Assembly: GCA_959018045.1 (NCBI GenBank)
Contig: CAUEJN010000001.1
Location: forward strand, 1-64,000
Length of the DNA: 64,000 bases
Reading direction: 5' to 3'
Source: an uncultured Butyricicoccus sp.
Lineage (GTDB): Bacteria > Bacillota > Clostridia > Oscillospirales > Butyricicoccaceae
Part shown: positions 1 to 8,170 of the stretch, in pieces
Layout: every line of letters starts with the position of its first letter
How positions within the stretch are numbered: position 1 is the first letter of the stretch
The notes under the pieces: model-generated
The model's input: only the letters and a program-made list of their open reading frames with translations
Told to the model about the DNA's origin: nothing
The model's database searches: none
Made by a program: the position numbers and the translations under genes

Positions 1-405
1 ACGGATTCCATGAGCGTCGCCCAAGGTGCGGTCTGATAGATTGAGGGTGCGCAGTCGGGGTGGGGATAGGGGAATCCGTTCCACGGGAACGGATTCCATG
101 AGCGTCGCCCAAGGTGCGGTCTGATAGATTGAGGGTGCGCAGTAGGGGCGGGGATAGGGGAATCCGTTCCACGGGAACGGATTCCATGAGCGCGCTTGGC
201 GCGCAGGGGAATTGCGCGTCTGCGGACGCGCTTTGAAACGAGGGTTTAATTGAAACCCGGGTCGGACACCGGGTTTCAAAAGGGGGAGTTTCGCGCTCTG
301 CGGAGCGCGACTCAGGGCGCTGCCCTGAGAACCCGCAGCCTTTGAAAAGGCTGGCGAAACTTTTAGCTCGCCTGCGGGCGGGACGGGGGATTGGTGCGGT
401 GCTTT
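1..405. repeat. Palindrome mosaic R1 with 88-bp tandem repeat
   Basis: Gene-free stretch. Two near-identical 88-bp units (1-88 and 89-176) are followed by the start of a third at 177. Each unit ends in an inverted repeat reading GGAATCCGTTCC then GGAACGGATTCC (71-97, 159-185). Then come short palindromes: GCGCGTCTGCGGACGCGC, the 30-bp GAAACCCGG-type palindrome at 250-279, GCGCTCTGCGGAGCGC, CTCAGGGCGCTGCCCTGAG and a CAGCCTTT/AAAGGCTG hairpin. The mosaic ends with GGTGCGGTGC at 393-402. The same words recur in nine other intergenic regions of the window. The left edge is cut by the window. The function is unknown. Confidence 0.85.
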
Positions 406-502
406 CGGTTAACCACAGTTTTTATCCCCAACCTGTGGAGAACTTCTGTGAATTGTGTTATCATACTCTTACCATCAATTTCCCAGAAAGGGGTCGGTTC
501 TC

Positions 503-1102
503 TTGCGCAAGACCCGCAACACCAAAGGTCGTATCGTCTCCGCCGCCTGGCGGTTATTCTATGAGCAGGGCTATGACAACACTACGGTCGACGAGATTAT
601 CCTTGAATCCGGCACGTCAAAGGGTTCCTTTTACCACTACTTCGAGGGCAAAGACGCGCTGTTAAGCTCTCTGTCTTATCTCTTCGATGAAAAATACGAG
701 GCGCTCGTCTCGCAGATGGATGAGTCGATGGACAGTTTCGACAAGCTCATCTACTTAAACCAAGAGCTATTCTCCATGATCGAAAACAGCATCTCACTCG
801 ATCTGTTAGCGCGGCTTTACTCTTCTCAGCTCATCACCCGCGGCGAAAAACATCTGCTCGACCGTTCGCGGTTTTACTATCGCTTGCTCCGGCAGATCAT
901 CCTCGAGGGACAGCAGGCCGGGCAGCTCTGCGACGATCTCTCGGTGAACGAGATGGTCAAAATGTACGCGCTCTGCGAGCGGGCGCTCATTTACGATTGG
1001 TGCATTTCGGGCGGGGAATACTCGCTGCGCGCCTACGGCAAGCAGATGATGCCCAGATTCCTTACTACAATCCGAAAAAATTCTGCCCCTGTTATTACCT
1101 GA
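503..1102 (+). CDS. TetR/AcrR family transcriptional regulator
   Basis: A 199-residue one-component repressor. The N-terminal TetR helix-turn-helix is clear (residues about 6-55, with TTVDEIILESGTSKGSFYHY followed by FEGKDAL). The rest is an all-helical ligand/dimer domain of unassigned specificity. The chosen start is TTG at 503, placed just after an AGAAAGGGG ribosome site; the longer ATG at 455 would read through that site and add residues unlike a TetR N-terminus. The gene lies 176 bp upstream of and codirectional with a sodium/solute symporter, and an AAGTATAG/CTATACTT palindrome sits in front of that symporter. Control of the symporter is therefore plausible but inferred. Confidence 0.88.
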   Translation: MRKTRNTKGRIVSAAWRLFYEQGYDNTTVDEIILESGTSKGSFYHYFEGKDALLSSLSYLFDEKYEALVSQMDESMDSFDKLIYLNQELFSMIENSISLDLLARLYSSQLITRGEKHLLDRSRFYYRLLRQIILEGQQAGQLCDDLSVNEMVKMYALCERALIYDWCISGGEYSLRAYGKQMMPRFLTTIRKNSAPVIT

Positions 1103-1130
1103 TTCCCTAATTTTCGTACAGCTCTTTTTT

Positions 1131-1165
1131 CCCGGATTTCCATGCGGTTTTCCGGGTTTCATTTT
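1131..1165 (+). terminator. Terminator-like hairpin after tetR
   Basis: CCCGGATTTCC and its near complement ending in TCCGGG flank a short loop and are followed by TTTCATTTT. It probably ends the regulator transcript before the symporter promoter. Confidence 0.5.
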
Positions 1166-1169
1166 ATAT

Positions 1170-1231
1170 AAGTATAGAATATAGTCTATACTTCGTTCTA
1201 CATTGCAGTCTATTTTTTGTCATGCTATAAT
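1170..1231 (+). promoter_or_regulatory. putP promoter with upstream palindromic operator
   Basis: A perfect inverted repeat AAGTATAG-N8-CTATACTT (1170-1193) lies just upstream of a sigma-A type promoter: TTGCAG (1203-1208), a 17-bp spacer and TATAAT (1226-1231) with an extended TG. The arrangement fits an operator for the adjacent TetR protein. That link is inference. Confidence 0.6.
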
Positions 1232-1278
1232 AAACTAAATTGTCGCACAAGAACATTGGAAAGGGGTAACACTTCAAC

Positions 1279-2823
1279 ATGACAACTGCACAGATCGGCA
1301 TTTCGGTCACGATCATCGTTTATCTGATCGGTATGCTGTTCATCGGCGTCTGGTGTTCCAAGAAGAACAACGATACCGGTGATTTTTATTTGGGCGGACG
1401 TAAGCTCGGCCCGTTCGTCACTGCGATGAGCGCCGAGGCTTCGGATATGAGCTCCTGGCTGCTCATGGGTCTGCCCGGTCTGGCGTACCTCACCGGTATC
1501 GCGGACGCTGGCTGGACGGCAATTGGCCTTGCCATCGGTACCTACATCAACTGGCTCATCGTCGCAAAGCGCATCCGCCTGTACACCCACGTTGCGGGCA
1601 ACTCCATCACCCTCCCGGACTTCTTCCACAATCGCTTCCGCGATAAGAGCGGTCTTTTGATGGGTCTGTCGGCTATCGTCATCATCATCTTCTTCATTCC
1701 CTACACCGCGTCCGGCTTCGCTGCCTGCGGTAAGCTGTTCTCCAGCCTGTTCGGCGTGGACTACTTCTGGGCGATGGTGATTTCGGCCATCGTTATCGTG
1801 GGCTACACCGCAACCGGCGGCTTCCTCGCAGCTTCGACCACCGACTTTATCCAGTCCATCATCATGTCCTTTGCGCTGCTCGTCGTTCTGGGCTTCGGCG
1901 TATACTCGGCCGGAGGCATCGGCGCGGTACTGGACAACGCAAAGTCTCTGCCCGGTTACCTGAGCATGACGCATACCTTTGACCCGGCAACCGGTACGGC
2001 TTCGAATTACGGTGCGCTGAGCAGCTTCTCCATGCTGTGCTGGGGTCTTGGCTACTTCGGTATGCCGCACATCCTGCTCCGCTTCATGGCCATCGAGGAC
2101 GAAAAGAAGCTCAAGCTGTCCCGCCGCGTGGCTTCCACTTGGGTCGTCATCTCGCTGTTCGTCGCATTGATGATCGGTGTGGTTGGTCTGGGCATGACCA
2201 AGTCCGGCAATCTGGCATTCCTGGAAGGCTCGACCTCCGAGACCATCATCGTCCGCATCGCTGACCTGCTCGGCCAGAACGGTCTCGTCTGTGCTGTGCT
2301 CGCCGGTCTGATTCTCGCCGGTATTCTGGCTTCCACCATGTCCACCGCCGACTCCCAGCTGCTTGCAGCTTCCTCTTCGGTTTCCGAGAACCTCATTCAG
2401 GGTGTCTTTGGCAAGAAGATGACCGTTAAGCAGAGCATGACCTGTGCGCGTCTGACCCTGCTCGGTATCTCCATCATCGGCGTTTTCCTCGCACGTGACC
2501 CCAACAGCTCGGTATTCAACATCGTTTCCTTTGCCTGGGCTGGCTTCGGAGCTTCCTTCGGCCCGGTCGTTCTGTTCGCTCTGTTCTGGCGTAGAACCAA
2601 CCGCTATGGCGCAATCGCCGGTATGTTCGCCGGCGGCGTGATGGTATTCGTCTGGAAGTACCTGATCGCTCCGATGGGCGGTCTGTGGGATATCTATGAG
2701 CTGATGCCCGCATTCGTGATCGCTTGTCTGGTGATTTGGATTGTGAGCGTGCTCACGCCTGCTCCGTCTGAGGAGATTACCAAGGAGTTTGATCGGGTTA
2801 AGGCGCTGAACGCTGAGGAATAA
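1279..2823 (+). CDS. putP: Sodium/proline symporter (SSS family)
   Basis: A 514-residue inner-membrane protein of the sodium:solute symporter family, at the usual PutP length, with about 12-13 hydrophobic helices. PutP-like signatures are visible: the N-terminal FYLGGRKLGPFVTAMSAEAS and DMSSWLLMGLPG segments, GYTATGGFLAASTTDFIQ, and ASTMSTADSQLLAASS around the sodium-binding helix. Its role would be Na+-coupled uptake of proline as nutrient or osmolyte. The start ATG follows GAAAGGGG at a good distance. It is transcribed from its own promoter and its 3' end runs directly into palindrome mosaic R2. Family assignment is strong; proline as the substrate is by similarity. Confidence 0.92.
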   Translation: MTTAQIGISVTIIVYLIGMLFIGVWCSKKNNDTGDFYLGGRKLGPFVTAMSAEASDMSSWLLMGLPGLAYLTGIADAGWTAIGLAIGTYINWLIVAKRIRLYTHVAGNSITLPDFFHNRFRDKSGLLMGLSAIVIIIFFIPYTASGFAACGKLFSSLFGVDYFWAMVISAIVIVGYTATGGFLAASTTDFIQSIIMSFALLVVLGFGVYSAGGIGAVLDNAKSLPGYLSMTHTFDPATGTASNYGALSSFSMLCWGLGYFGMPHILLRFMAIEDEKKLKLSRRVASTWVVISLFVALMIGVVGLGMTKSGNLAFLEGSTSETIIVRIADLLGQNGLVCAVLAGLILAGILASTMSTADSQLLAASSSVSENLIQGVFGKKMTVKQSMTCARLTLLGISIIGVFLARDPNSSVFNIVSFAWAGFGASFGPVVLFALFWRRTNRYGAIAGMFAGGVMVFVWKYLIAPMGGLWDIYELMPAFVIACLVIWIVSVLTPAPSEEITKEFDRVKALNAEE

Positions 2824-3183
2824 ACAAGCACCGCAGCCAAAATTGAAGCTTTCGCTCAAGCCTTTCTCGAAAGGCTTGCGGAGTCTTGAGGCAGAGCCTC
2901 AAGTCGCCGTCCGCAGACGGCGAAACTCTCTTTTTGATTTTCGCCTTGCGAAAATCAACTGAAATTAAAAATAAAAGCGCGTCCGCAGACGCGCAATTCT
3001 CTGGAAAGACCGTCCTTTCGGACGGTCTTTCCTTTTTGTTTGTTTTAATTGAAACCCGGGTCGGACACCGGGTTTCAAAAGGGGATTTCGCTCGCTGCGG
3101 CGAGCGACTCAGGGCTCTGCCCTGAGAACCCGCGGCCTTTCGAGAAAGGCCGGCGAAAGCTTTCGTGATGGGTGCGGTGCTTA
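2824..3183. repeat. Palindrome mosaic R2
   Basis: Gene-free space between two convergent genes. In order it holds GCACCGCAGC, an AAGCTTTCGCTCAAG/CTTGCGG hairpin block, CTTGAGG-CAGAG-CCTCAAG, TCGCCGTCCGCAGACGGCGA, a TGATTTTCGC/GCGAAAATCA palindrome, GCGCGTCCGCAGACGCGC, the GGAAAGACCGTCC/GGACGGTCTTTCC hairpin with a following T-run (3003-3036), the 30-bp GAAACCCGG palindrome (3049-3078), CTCAGGGCTCTGCCCTGAG and CGGCCTTTC/GAAAGGCCG. It ends with GGTGCGGTGC (3171-3180). Some hairpins have T-rich tails and may act as bidirectional terminators. Confidence 0.85.
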
Positions 3184-3192
3184 TCCTTACAA

Positions 3193-3208
3193 TGTTTCAC
3201 GTGAAACT
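3193..3208. promoter_or_regulatory. parS: parS-like ParB (Spo0J) binding site
   Basis: TGTTTCACGTGAAACT matches the Firmicutes parS palindrome TGTTTCACGTGAAACA at 15 of 16 bases. It overlaps the stop codon of the small reverse gene, so the site also encodes its last residues. In Bacillus and Clostridia, ParB loads condensin from such origin-proximal sites. Confidence 0.85.
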
Positions 3209-3469
3209 TTGTCCGCGGCTGAACATCTGGGTGATGGCATCCCATGTCTTCTCATTGGTTATGCCGTCGGGTGTCAGACCGCATGCGCGCTGGATGCGCA
3301 TGATCGATTGTCGGGTGGCTTCATCGTACAGGCCACATGGCACAGGCGGGTGGATGTTGATGTAATGCCGACCGATGGCTGACAGCATGGCTTGCAGCAG
3401 CCAGACGGTATCCGACTGACTGCCCGGTTTGAGTGGGCCGTTGAAGGCGAGCGGGTAGGGTTGTTTCAT
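3197..3469 (-). CDS. Single-domain peptidoglycan-binding protein
   Basis: A 90-residue protein that is essentially one PG_binding_1 domain: LKPGSQSDTVWLLQAMLSAI, then GLYDEATRQSIMRIQRACGL and TPDGITNEKTWDAI. There is no signal peptide or catalytic domain. The ATG at 3469 overlaps the upstream TGA (ATGA) and is preceded by GGAGG, so it is the third, coupled gene of the operon running from 5255. Its domain resembles the three repeats of the larger upstream protein, so it may be a detached fourth copy. The stop lies inside a parS-like site. A role in spore or cell-wall structure is inferred from the neighbouring SpoIID-like protein. Confidence 0.75.
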   Translation of the reverse strand: MKQPYPLAFNGPLKPGSQSDTVWLLQAMLSAIGRHYINIHPPVPCGLYDEATRQSIMRIQRACGLTPDGITNEKTWDAITQMFSRGQSFT

Positions 3470-4842
3470 GGGGTGACCTCCTGTGTTTGGCTTTCGATAC
3501 GGGCGGCTTGACGCGCCAAGGTATCCCAGGTGATCGGGCCGACAAAGCCGGTGGGTGTCAGGCCGAGAATGGACTGGGCAGTAGTGAGGGCTTGGGTAGT
3601 ACGGGGGCCGAATATGCCGTCGGCGGTGAGTTTGGGAATGTCGGGGAAGTCGGTCGACAGGATGTTCAGCCACTCCTGCACCTGACGCACGTCATTGCCC
3701 TGCATGCCCTCGACCAGTCGACCGGGGAACAGGGGAGCGCCTTCGGCGGCTTCCCACTCGGGCAGAGCTGTGCCGATGTCGTTATAGATTTCGGTGATCT
3801 TTGCCCAGGTCTGCGGACCGACGATGCCATCGACCGGTAAGCCATAATTACGCTGGAAGATGCGTACTGCCTGGTCGGTTCGTGTTCCGAAATCGCCGTC
3901 AATCGGGATTTGGTCTTCTCCCGTGAAAAAGACGCCGATCGCGTTCAAGTAGTATTGCAGCACGCGCACGTAGTCGCCCTTATCACCCCGCCGCAGGTAG
4001 TCCGGGAAAATACCGGTCACGTCCTCCAGACGCACGCCCTCGCTATTGAGTTCGGCCAGTTTAGCAATCGAAGTGTACAGGTAGGCGATGCGATACCAGG
4101 TGGACTTGCCTACAATGCCGTCCGGTGTCAGGCCGAACACCTGCTGGAATTTCTTGACCGCGTCCAGCGTGCCCTGATCGAACACGCCGTCGACCGGGTA
4201 AATCTTCGGGATGGCCGGATAGTTGTTCGAAATGCGGTTGAGGCGCAGCTGGATGGTGCGCACGTCGTTGGACACATCGCCAAGGCGCAGCGCTGATCCC
4301 GGATACGATCCCAGATTCGGTGCGGTCGGTGCATCGCGCACGATGGCAAGGTCAGGACCGTAAAACTCGGTCAGAATTTCATACGGTGACAGCCCAGCCT
4401 CTGCCAGCGGCACCGTGCCCCACTGGCTCAGACCGTCGCACTGGACGCGGTCGCCGTCGCAATACTGCGCAAACAGCGGCTCGACCGAACCCGGTCTGAC
4501 CAGATAATCGTTAAACAGCTCGTCGGCAATCTCCGCGATGTTGTCAAAAATATCACGTCCCTCGACGTATGCCTGATCAAACGCCGTCGAGTTGGTGATA
4601 TCAAAATCATACCCCTGCGAGCGGTACCACTCGGTATAGATGCGGTTGAGCGCAAACGAAATCTGCGCGTACATATTCGCACGGATTGCCGCTTCCGGCC
4701 AAGTCGGATAGATCTCCGATGATGCCACGTTCTTGATGTAGTCGGGGAAGGGCACGGTCACATTGCGCGCCGTCGGGTCGTCCGGTCGCCCCAGATGCAC
4801 CGTGATCGTCTCGGGAATATACGGTAATGCCGTTTTGCTCAC
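3466..4842 (-). CDS. SpoIID-like protein with three peptidoglycan-binding domains
   Basis: A 458-residue protein. Residues about 8-170 resemble the SpoIID/LytB lytic transglycosylase fold: VPFPDYIKNVASSEIYPTWP, AAIRANMYAQISFAL, then CDGLSQWGTVPLAEAGLSPY. The glutamate at position 43 sits where SpoIID has its catalytic acid. Three PG_binding_1 repeats follow at roughly 185-262, 278-350 and 370-445. No signal peptide or membrane anchor is visible. The start is GTG at 4842, overlapping the stop of the preceding gene and preceded by AGAGAGGA. SpoIID proteins trim peptidoglycan during engulfment; this arrangement suggests a spore-envelope or wall-remodelling protein. Whether it is enzymatically active cannot be told. 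Confidence 0.75.
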   Translation of the reverse strand: MSKTALPYIPETITVHLGRPDDPTARNVTVPFPDYIKNVASSEIYPTWPEAAIRANMYAQISFALNRIYTEWYRSQGYDFDITNSTAFDQAYVEGRDIFDNIAEIADELFNDYLVRPGSVEPLFAQYCDGDRVQCDGLSQWGTVPLAEAGLSPYEILTEFYGPDLAIVRDAPTAPNLGSYPGSALRLGDVSNDVRTIQLRLNRISNNYPAIPKIYPVDGVFDQGTLDAVKKFQQVFGLTPDGIVGKSTWYRIAYLYTSIAKLAELNSEGVRLEDVTGIFPDYLRRGDKGDYVRVLQYYLNAIGVFFTGEDQIPIDGDFGTRTDQAVRIFQRNYGLPVDGIVGPQTWAKITEIYNDIGTALPEWEAAEGAPLFPGRLVEGMQGNDVRQVQEWLNILSTDFPDIPKLTADGIFGPRTTQALTTAQSILGLTPTGFVGPITWDTLARQAARIESQTQEVTP

Positions 4843-5255
4843 CGTCCTCTCTTGCCAAACTGCGTATCCAGCAGTTCGGGCGGCAAGTCGGTAATCTCCA
4901 TCCGCTCCTCACTCGCCGTGGACGGCGTCAGCGGTACCGGCAGCGTCGATTTGATGCCCGGGAAAATCGAAATGTCCCGCACCTCTGCTATCTGATACCC
5001 CGGCAGCGATACATTCACCGTGTAGTTCAAATACGGCGTCGGTTGGTCGGGACTGAGCGAATCGGAAAGCGACGGCGCTGGAAGCTCCAACACCGGTGTG
5101 CGCCCTGATGTGTCCGTTCGCACGATACGATACAAAACCGGCCCGTCCTCAGTCTGCGCCGATACCGTCACCAATGCACCCGGAAGCGGAATCGTCCCTT
5201 GCGCGGTCGTCACCGCAACCACCAACTTTCCTATTGCCTGCGTCACATCTGCCAT
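4839..5255 (-). CDS. Conserved protein with carboxypeptidase-regulatory-like fold
   Basis: A 138-residue first gene of the three-gene reverse operon; its TGA overlaps the GTG of the SpoIID-like gene. It contains a beta-sandwich of the transthyretin/carboxypeptidase-regulatory type: GKLVVAVTTAQGTIPLPGAL at the N-terminus, then VRTDTSGRTPVLELPAP and YTVNVSLPGYQIAEVRDISI. Such modules usually present or stabilise surface partners. No signal peptide is seen. The ATG at 5255 is preceded by GGGAGTGATG. Function is inferred only from linkage to the peptidoglycan-binding proteins. Confidence 0.65.
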   Translation of the reverse strand: MADVTQAIGKLVVAVTTAQGTIPLPGALVTVSAQTEDGPVLYRIVRTDTSGRTPVLELPAPSLSDSLSPDQPTPYLNYTVNVSLPGYQIAEVRDISIFPGIKSTLPVPLTPSTASEERMEITDLPPELLDTQFGKRGR

Positions 5256-5344
5256 TCAGACATCACTCCCTCTTTTTTATGGTTATAGCTATTCTATGAC
5301 CGGGGTTCGGATGGTATGTCTGGGGAAAGAAGGGGAAAAGAGAA

Positions 5345-5360
5345 TGTTTCACGTGAAACA
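5345..5360. promoter_or_regulatory. parS: parS site (perfect palindrome)
   Basis: TGTTTCACGTGAAACA, a perfect match to the canonical Firmicutes parS, lies about 90 bp upstream of the reverse peptidoglycan-binding operon. With the near-perfect copy at 3193-3208 it brackets that operon, 2.15 kb apart. Clustered parS sites normally mark the origin-proximal domain. Confidence 0.93.
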
Positions 5361-5373
5361 TGGAAAAGGAAAG

Positions 5374-5733
5374 CAGCGCACCCCTAGCTCGGGATTCTCA
5401 AGGGACGAGTCCCTTGAGTCCGTCCAGGTGAAACCTGGTCGAGCCCGCAGGATCGGAACTCTCCTTTGAAACCCGGTGTCCGGCCCGGGTTTCAATTAAA
5501 ACAAACAAAAAAGGAAAGACCAACCATTCGGTTGGTCTTTCCCATGAGCGCACTTTGTGCGCGGAGTATTTCGCGCTCTGCGGAGCGCGACTATTTTTTT
5601 AGTTTAGTTGATTTTCGCAAGGCGAAAATCAAAAGGGGATTCCGTGTCCTGCGGGACGCGGCTCAGGGCTCTGCCCTGAGAACCCGCAGCCTTTCGAGAA
5701 AGGCTGGCGAAAGCTTCAATATGGGTGCGGTGC
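5374..5733. repeat. Palindrome mosaic R3
   Basis: Gene-free. It holds CAAGGGACGAGTCCCTTG, a CCAGGTGAAACCTGG hairpin, the 30-bp GAAACCCGG palindrome (5466-5495), GGAAAGACCAACC/GGTTGGTCTTTCC (5513-5542, a compensated variant of the R2 hairpin), GCGCACTTTGTGCGC, CGCGCTCTGCGGAGCGCG, a TTGATTTTCGC/GCGAAAATCAA palindrome, a GTCCTGCGGGAC palindrome, CTCAGGGCTCTGCCCTGAG and CAGCCTTTC/GAAAGGCTG. It ends at GGTGCGGTGC (5724-5733). It lies between divergent genes, so it is not simply a shared terminator. Confidence 0.85.
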
Positions 5734-5813
5734 TGGCCTTGCGTGACAAAGTTACATTTCTCCATCAATTTACACTTCGTTCAAACTTCATCCGCATTCC
5801 GTACATATTCCCC

Positions 5814-5822
5814 TGCTATAAT
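5814..5822 (+). promoter_or_regulatory. Extended -10 promoter of ftsH
   Basis: TGCTATAAT about 55 bp upstream of the ftsH ATG. No convincing -35 is visible; the extended TG could compensate. Confidence 0.5.
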
Positions 5823-5877
5823 CAATCTATATAGTAGGGGGGCACAGTCTATGCCCCGGAAATGAGGCAGTATTATT

Positions 5878-7740
5878 ATGAAAGAAGTTAAACAGCCCGA
5901 CAGAAAACGCATATTCTATTTCTATGCAATCGCAATCGCGCTTCTGTTCATCGCAAACATGCTCCTGCCCAGCCTCATCGCTCCAAAAACCCAATCGGTC
6001 ACATACGATCAGTTCGTCACGATGGCCGAAGCCGGTCAGGTTACGGAGGCTGAGATTCAGAGCAGTCAAAACAGGTTGGTATTTACCTCTGAGGTACAGC
6101 AAGCCGACGGTAAGACGCAAAAACAGGTGTATGAGACCGCGCTTGTCGATGACCCCAATCTGGTTGAGCGTCTGCTGGATGCCAACGTCAAGTTCACTAA
6201 GATTACACCCTCAACGCCGTCGCCCATCCTCACCGCATTCCTTCCGCTCGTTATTATCATCGGCTTCGGTGTCTGGATGACCCGCTCGATGCAGAAGAAA
6301 ATGGGTGCCGGTGCGATGAGCTTCGGCAAGTCCAACGCCAAGGTCTATGTCGCAAGTGAGACAGGTATTCACTTCTCCGATGTACAGGGTGAGGACGAGG
6401 CAAAGGAACTCTTAACCGAGATCGTTGACTTCCTGCACAATCCCCAGCGCTACGCCGACATCGGTGCGCACATCCCCAAGGGTGCGCTGCTCGTCGGCCC
6501 TCCAGGTACCGGTAAAACCCTGCTGGCCAAGGCTGTCGCAGGCGAGGCAAACGTGCCCTTCTTCTCGATCTCCGGTTCGGAGTTCGTCGAGATGTTCGTC
6601 GGCATGGGTGCTGCCAAGGTACGCGATCTGTTCAAGCAGGCAAACGAAAAGGCTCCCTGCATCGTCTTTATCGATGAGATTGATACCATCGGTAAGAAGC
6701 GTGACGGTGCGGGCGGCATCAGCGGCGGCAACGATGAACGTGAGCAGACCTTAAACCAGCTGCTGACCGAAATGGATGGTTTCGACGGCAGCAAGGGTGT
6801 TGTCATTCTGGCTGCAACCAACCGTCCCGAATCCCTCGACCCCGCGCTGCTGCGTCCCGGTCGTTTCGACCGCCGTGTACCCGTTGAGCTGCCCGACCTC
6901 ATCGGTCGTGAAGCCATCCTGCGTGTACACGCCAAGAAGGTCAAGTGCGAACCCGGTCTGGACTTCAATGCCATCGCGCGCATGGCTGCCGGTGCATCCG
7001 GTGCAGAGCTTGCAAACATGGTAAACGAAGCTGCCCTGCGTGCTGTCCGCGCCGGTCGCGACAAGATTTCCCAGTCCGACCTCGAAGAGAGCGTTGAGGT
7101 CGTCATTGCAGGCTACCAGAAGAAAAACAAGATCCTATCCAACAAGGAAAAGCTCATCGTCGCCTACCACGAGATCGGTCACGCGCTCGTCGCTGCGCTC
7201 CAGACCCACTCGGCTCCGGTCACTAAGATTACCATTATCCCCCGTACCTCCGGTGCGCTCGGCTACACCATGCAGGTCGACCAGGAGGAACACAACCTCA
7301 TGAGCCGCGAGGAACTGGAAAACAAGATCGCAACCCTCACCGGCGGTCGTGTTGCAGAGGAACTTGCCCTGCACTCGGTCACCACCGGTGCATCCAACGA
7401 TATCGAACAGGCTACCCGTCTGGCACGTGCGCTCATCTCTCGTTTCGGTATGAGTGAGGCCTTCGGTATGGTCGCTTTCGAGCAGGTACACAATGCTTAT
7501 CTCGGCGGCGATGCTTCCATGGCTTGCGCTGATCAGACCGCTGCGGAAATCGATCGTATGGTTGTTGAGCTGGTTCGCCGTCAGTACGAGAAGGCAAGAC
7601 AGCTGCTGAGCGATAATATGGATAAGCTGCATGCGCTGTCCAAGTATCTGTATGACCATGAGACCATCACGGGCGAAGAGTTTATGAAGCTCATGGAACA
7701 GCCTAAGCTCGAAATGGGAATCTCTGAGGAGAAAGAATAA
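5878..7740 (+). CDS. ftsH: ATP-dependent zinc metalloprotease FtsH
   Basis: A 620-residue membrane-anchored AAA+ protease for quality control of membrane and short-lived proteins. Membrane segments lie at about 12-34 and 117-136, flanking the extracytoplasmic FtsH domain. The AAA module has Walker A GPPGTGKT (207-214), Walker B IVFIDEID (262-269) and the SRH region [20 protein letters not shown]. The peptidase motif is HEIGH (431-435), with the third zinc ligand Asp in [10 protein letters not shown]. All key residues are present and the length is normal. It is monocistronic: a terminator hairpin follows the stop. Confidence 0.97.
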   Translation: MKEVKQPDRKRIFYFYAIAIALLFIANMLLPSLIAPKTQSVTYDQFVTMAEAGQVTEAEIQSSQNRLVFTSEVQQADGKTQKQVYETALVDDPNLVERLLDANVKFTKITPSTPSPILTAFLPLVIIIGFGVWMTRSMQKKMGAGAMSFGKSNAKVYVASETGIHFSDVQGEDEAKELLTEIVDFLHNPQRYADIGAHIPKGALLVGPPGTGKTLLAKAVAGEANVPFFSISGSEFVEMFVGMGAAKVRDLFKQANEKAPCIVFIDEIDTIGKKRDGAGGISGGNDEREQTLNQLLTEMDGFDGSKGVVILAATNRPESLDPALLRPGRFDRRVPVELPDLIGREAILRVHAKKVKCEPGLDFNAIARMAAGASGAELANMVNEAALRAVRAGRDKISQSDLEESVEVVIAGYQKKNKILSNKEKLIVAYHEIGHALVAALQTHSAPVTKITIIPRTSGALGYTMQVDQEEHNLMSREELENKIATLTGGRVAEELALHSVTTGASNDIEQATRLARALISRFGMSEAFGMVAFEQVHNAYLGGDASMACADQTAAEIDRMVVELVRRQYEKARQLLSDNMDKLHALSKYLYDHETITGEEFMKLMEQPKLEMGISEEKE

Positions 7741-7746
7741 ATTGCA

Positions 7747-7788
7747 GAACCGCTTCTAGCAAAATAGAAGCAGTTCTTATTGGTTTTA
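7747..7788 (+). terminator. ftsH terminator
   Basis: AGAACCGCTTCTA and TAGAAGCAGTTCT pair around a GCAAAA loop, followed by TATTGGTTTTAT. Confidence 0.65.
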
Positions 7789-7828
7789 TAGAAAAATAAT
7801 TGGAGAACAGAGTAGAGGGTGATTTTGC

Positions 7829-8170
7829 ATGAAGCTCACAGATTCCCCTGAGGAAATCCGAAAAGGATACCAGCACATGATGCGGCGTATCAATCAGTTG
7901 ATTTTCTATATGTTCGTCTGGCTGGTTGTTTGTCTGGTGATCTTCGTTCTGTTCGGGCATACGGAGTCTGGCGCAATTTTATTGCTCGTCATCGGCGGTA
8001 TCCCGGAGCTTGTCCTGTTGCTGCGTCTGAGTCTGGCAGCCAGGTGTCCGCACTGCGGAACCTTGGTCTGGCTGCAAATCAAATGGAACTCCAGCGATAC
8101 CGTCTGTCCCGGATGCGGCGTGAACTGGAAAACCGGGTACAAGGAGACCCGCCGGGCAGGGCGAAAATGA
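7829..8170 (+). CDS. Small membrane protein with C-terminal zinc ribbon
   Basis: A 113-residue protein not recognised as a named family. After a short charged N-terminus there are two hydrophobic helices (about residues 23-43 and 47-68). A cytoplasmic-looking tail carries two CxxC knuckles, CPHCG and CPGCG, spaced like a rubredoxin-type zinc ribbon. The start ATG follows AGAGGGTG. It sits alone between the ftsH terminator and mosaic R4; its last codons adjoin the repeat block directly. Function unknown. Confidence 0.65.
   Translation: MKLTDSPEEIRKGYQHMMRRINQLIFYMFVWLVVCLVIFVLFGHTESGAILLLVIGGIPELVLLLRLSLAARCPHCGTLVWLQIKWNSSDTVCPGCGVNWKTGYKETRRAGRK

Noticed and set aside
1..185. Possible CRISPR array from the regular 88-bp spacing
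   Set aside because: The whole 88-bp unit is repeated; there are no variable spacers and no cas genes.
1225..2859. A 544-codon reverse frame over putP
   Set aside because: It mirrors the membrane symporter gene and has no recognisable domain or start signals.
3003..3036. Reading the GGAAAGACC hairpins as simple rho-independent terminators
   Set aside because: Some copies have T-tails and may terminate, but others lie between divergent genes, are embedded in long palindrome strings or lack T-runs, so termination alone does not explain them.
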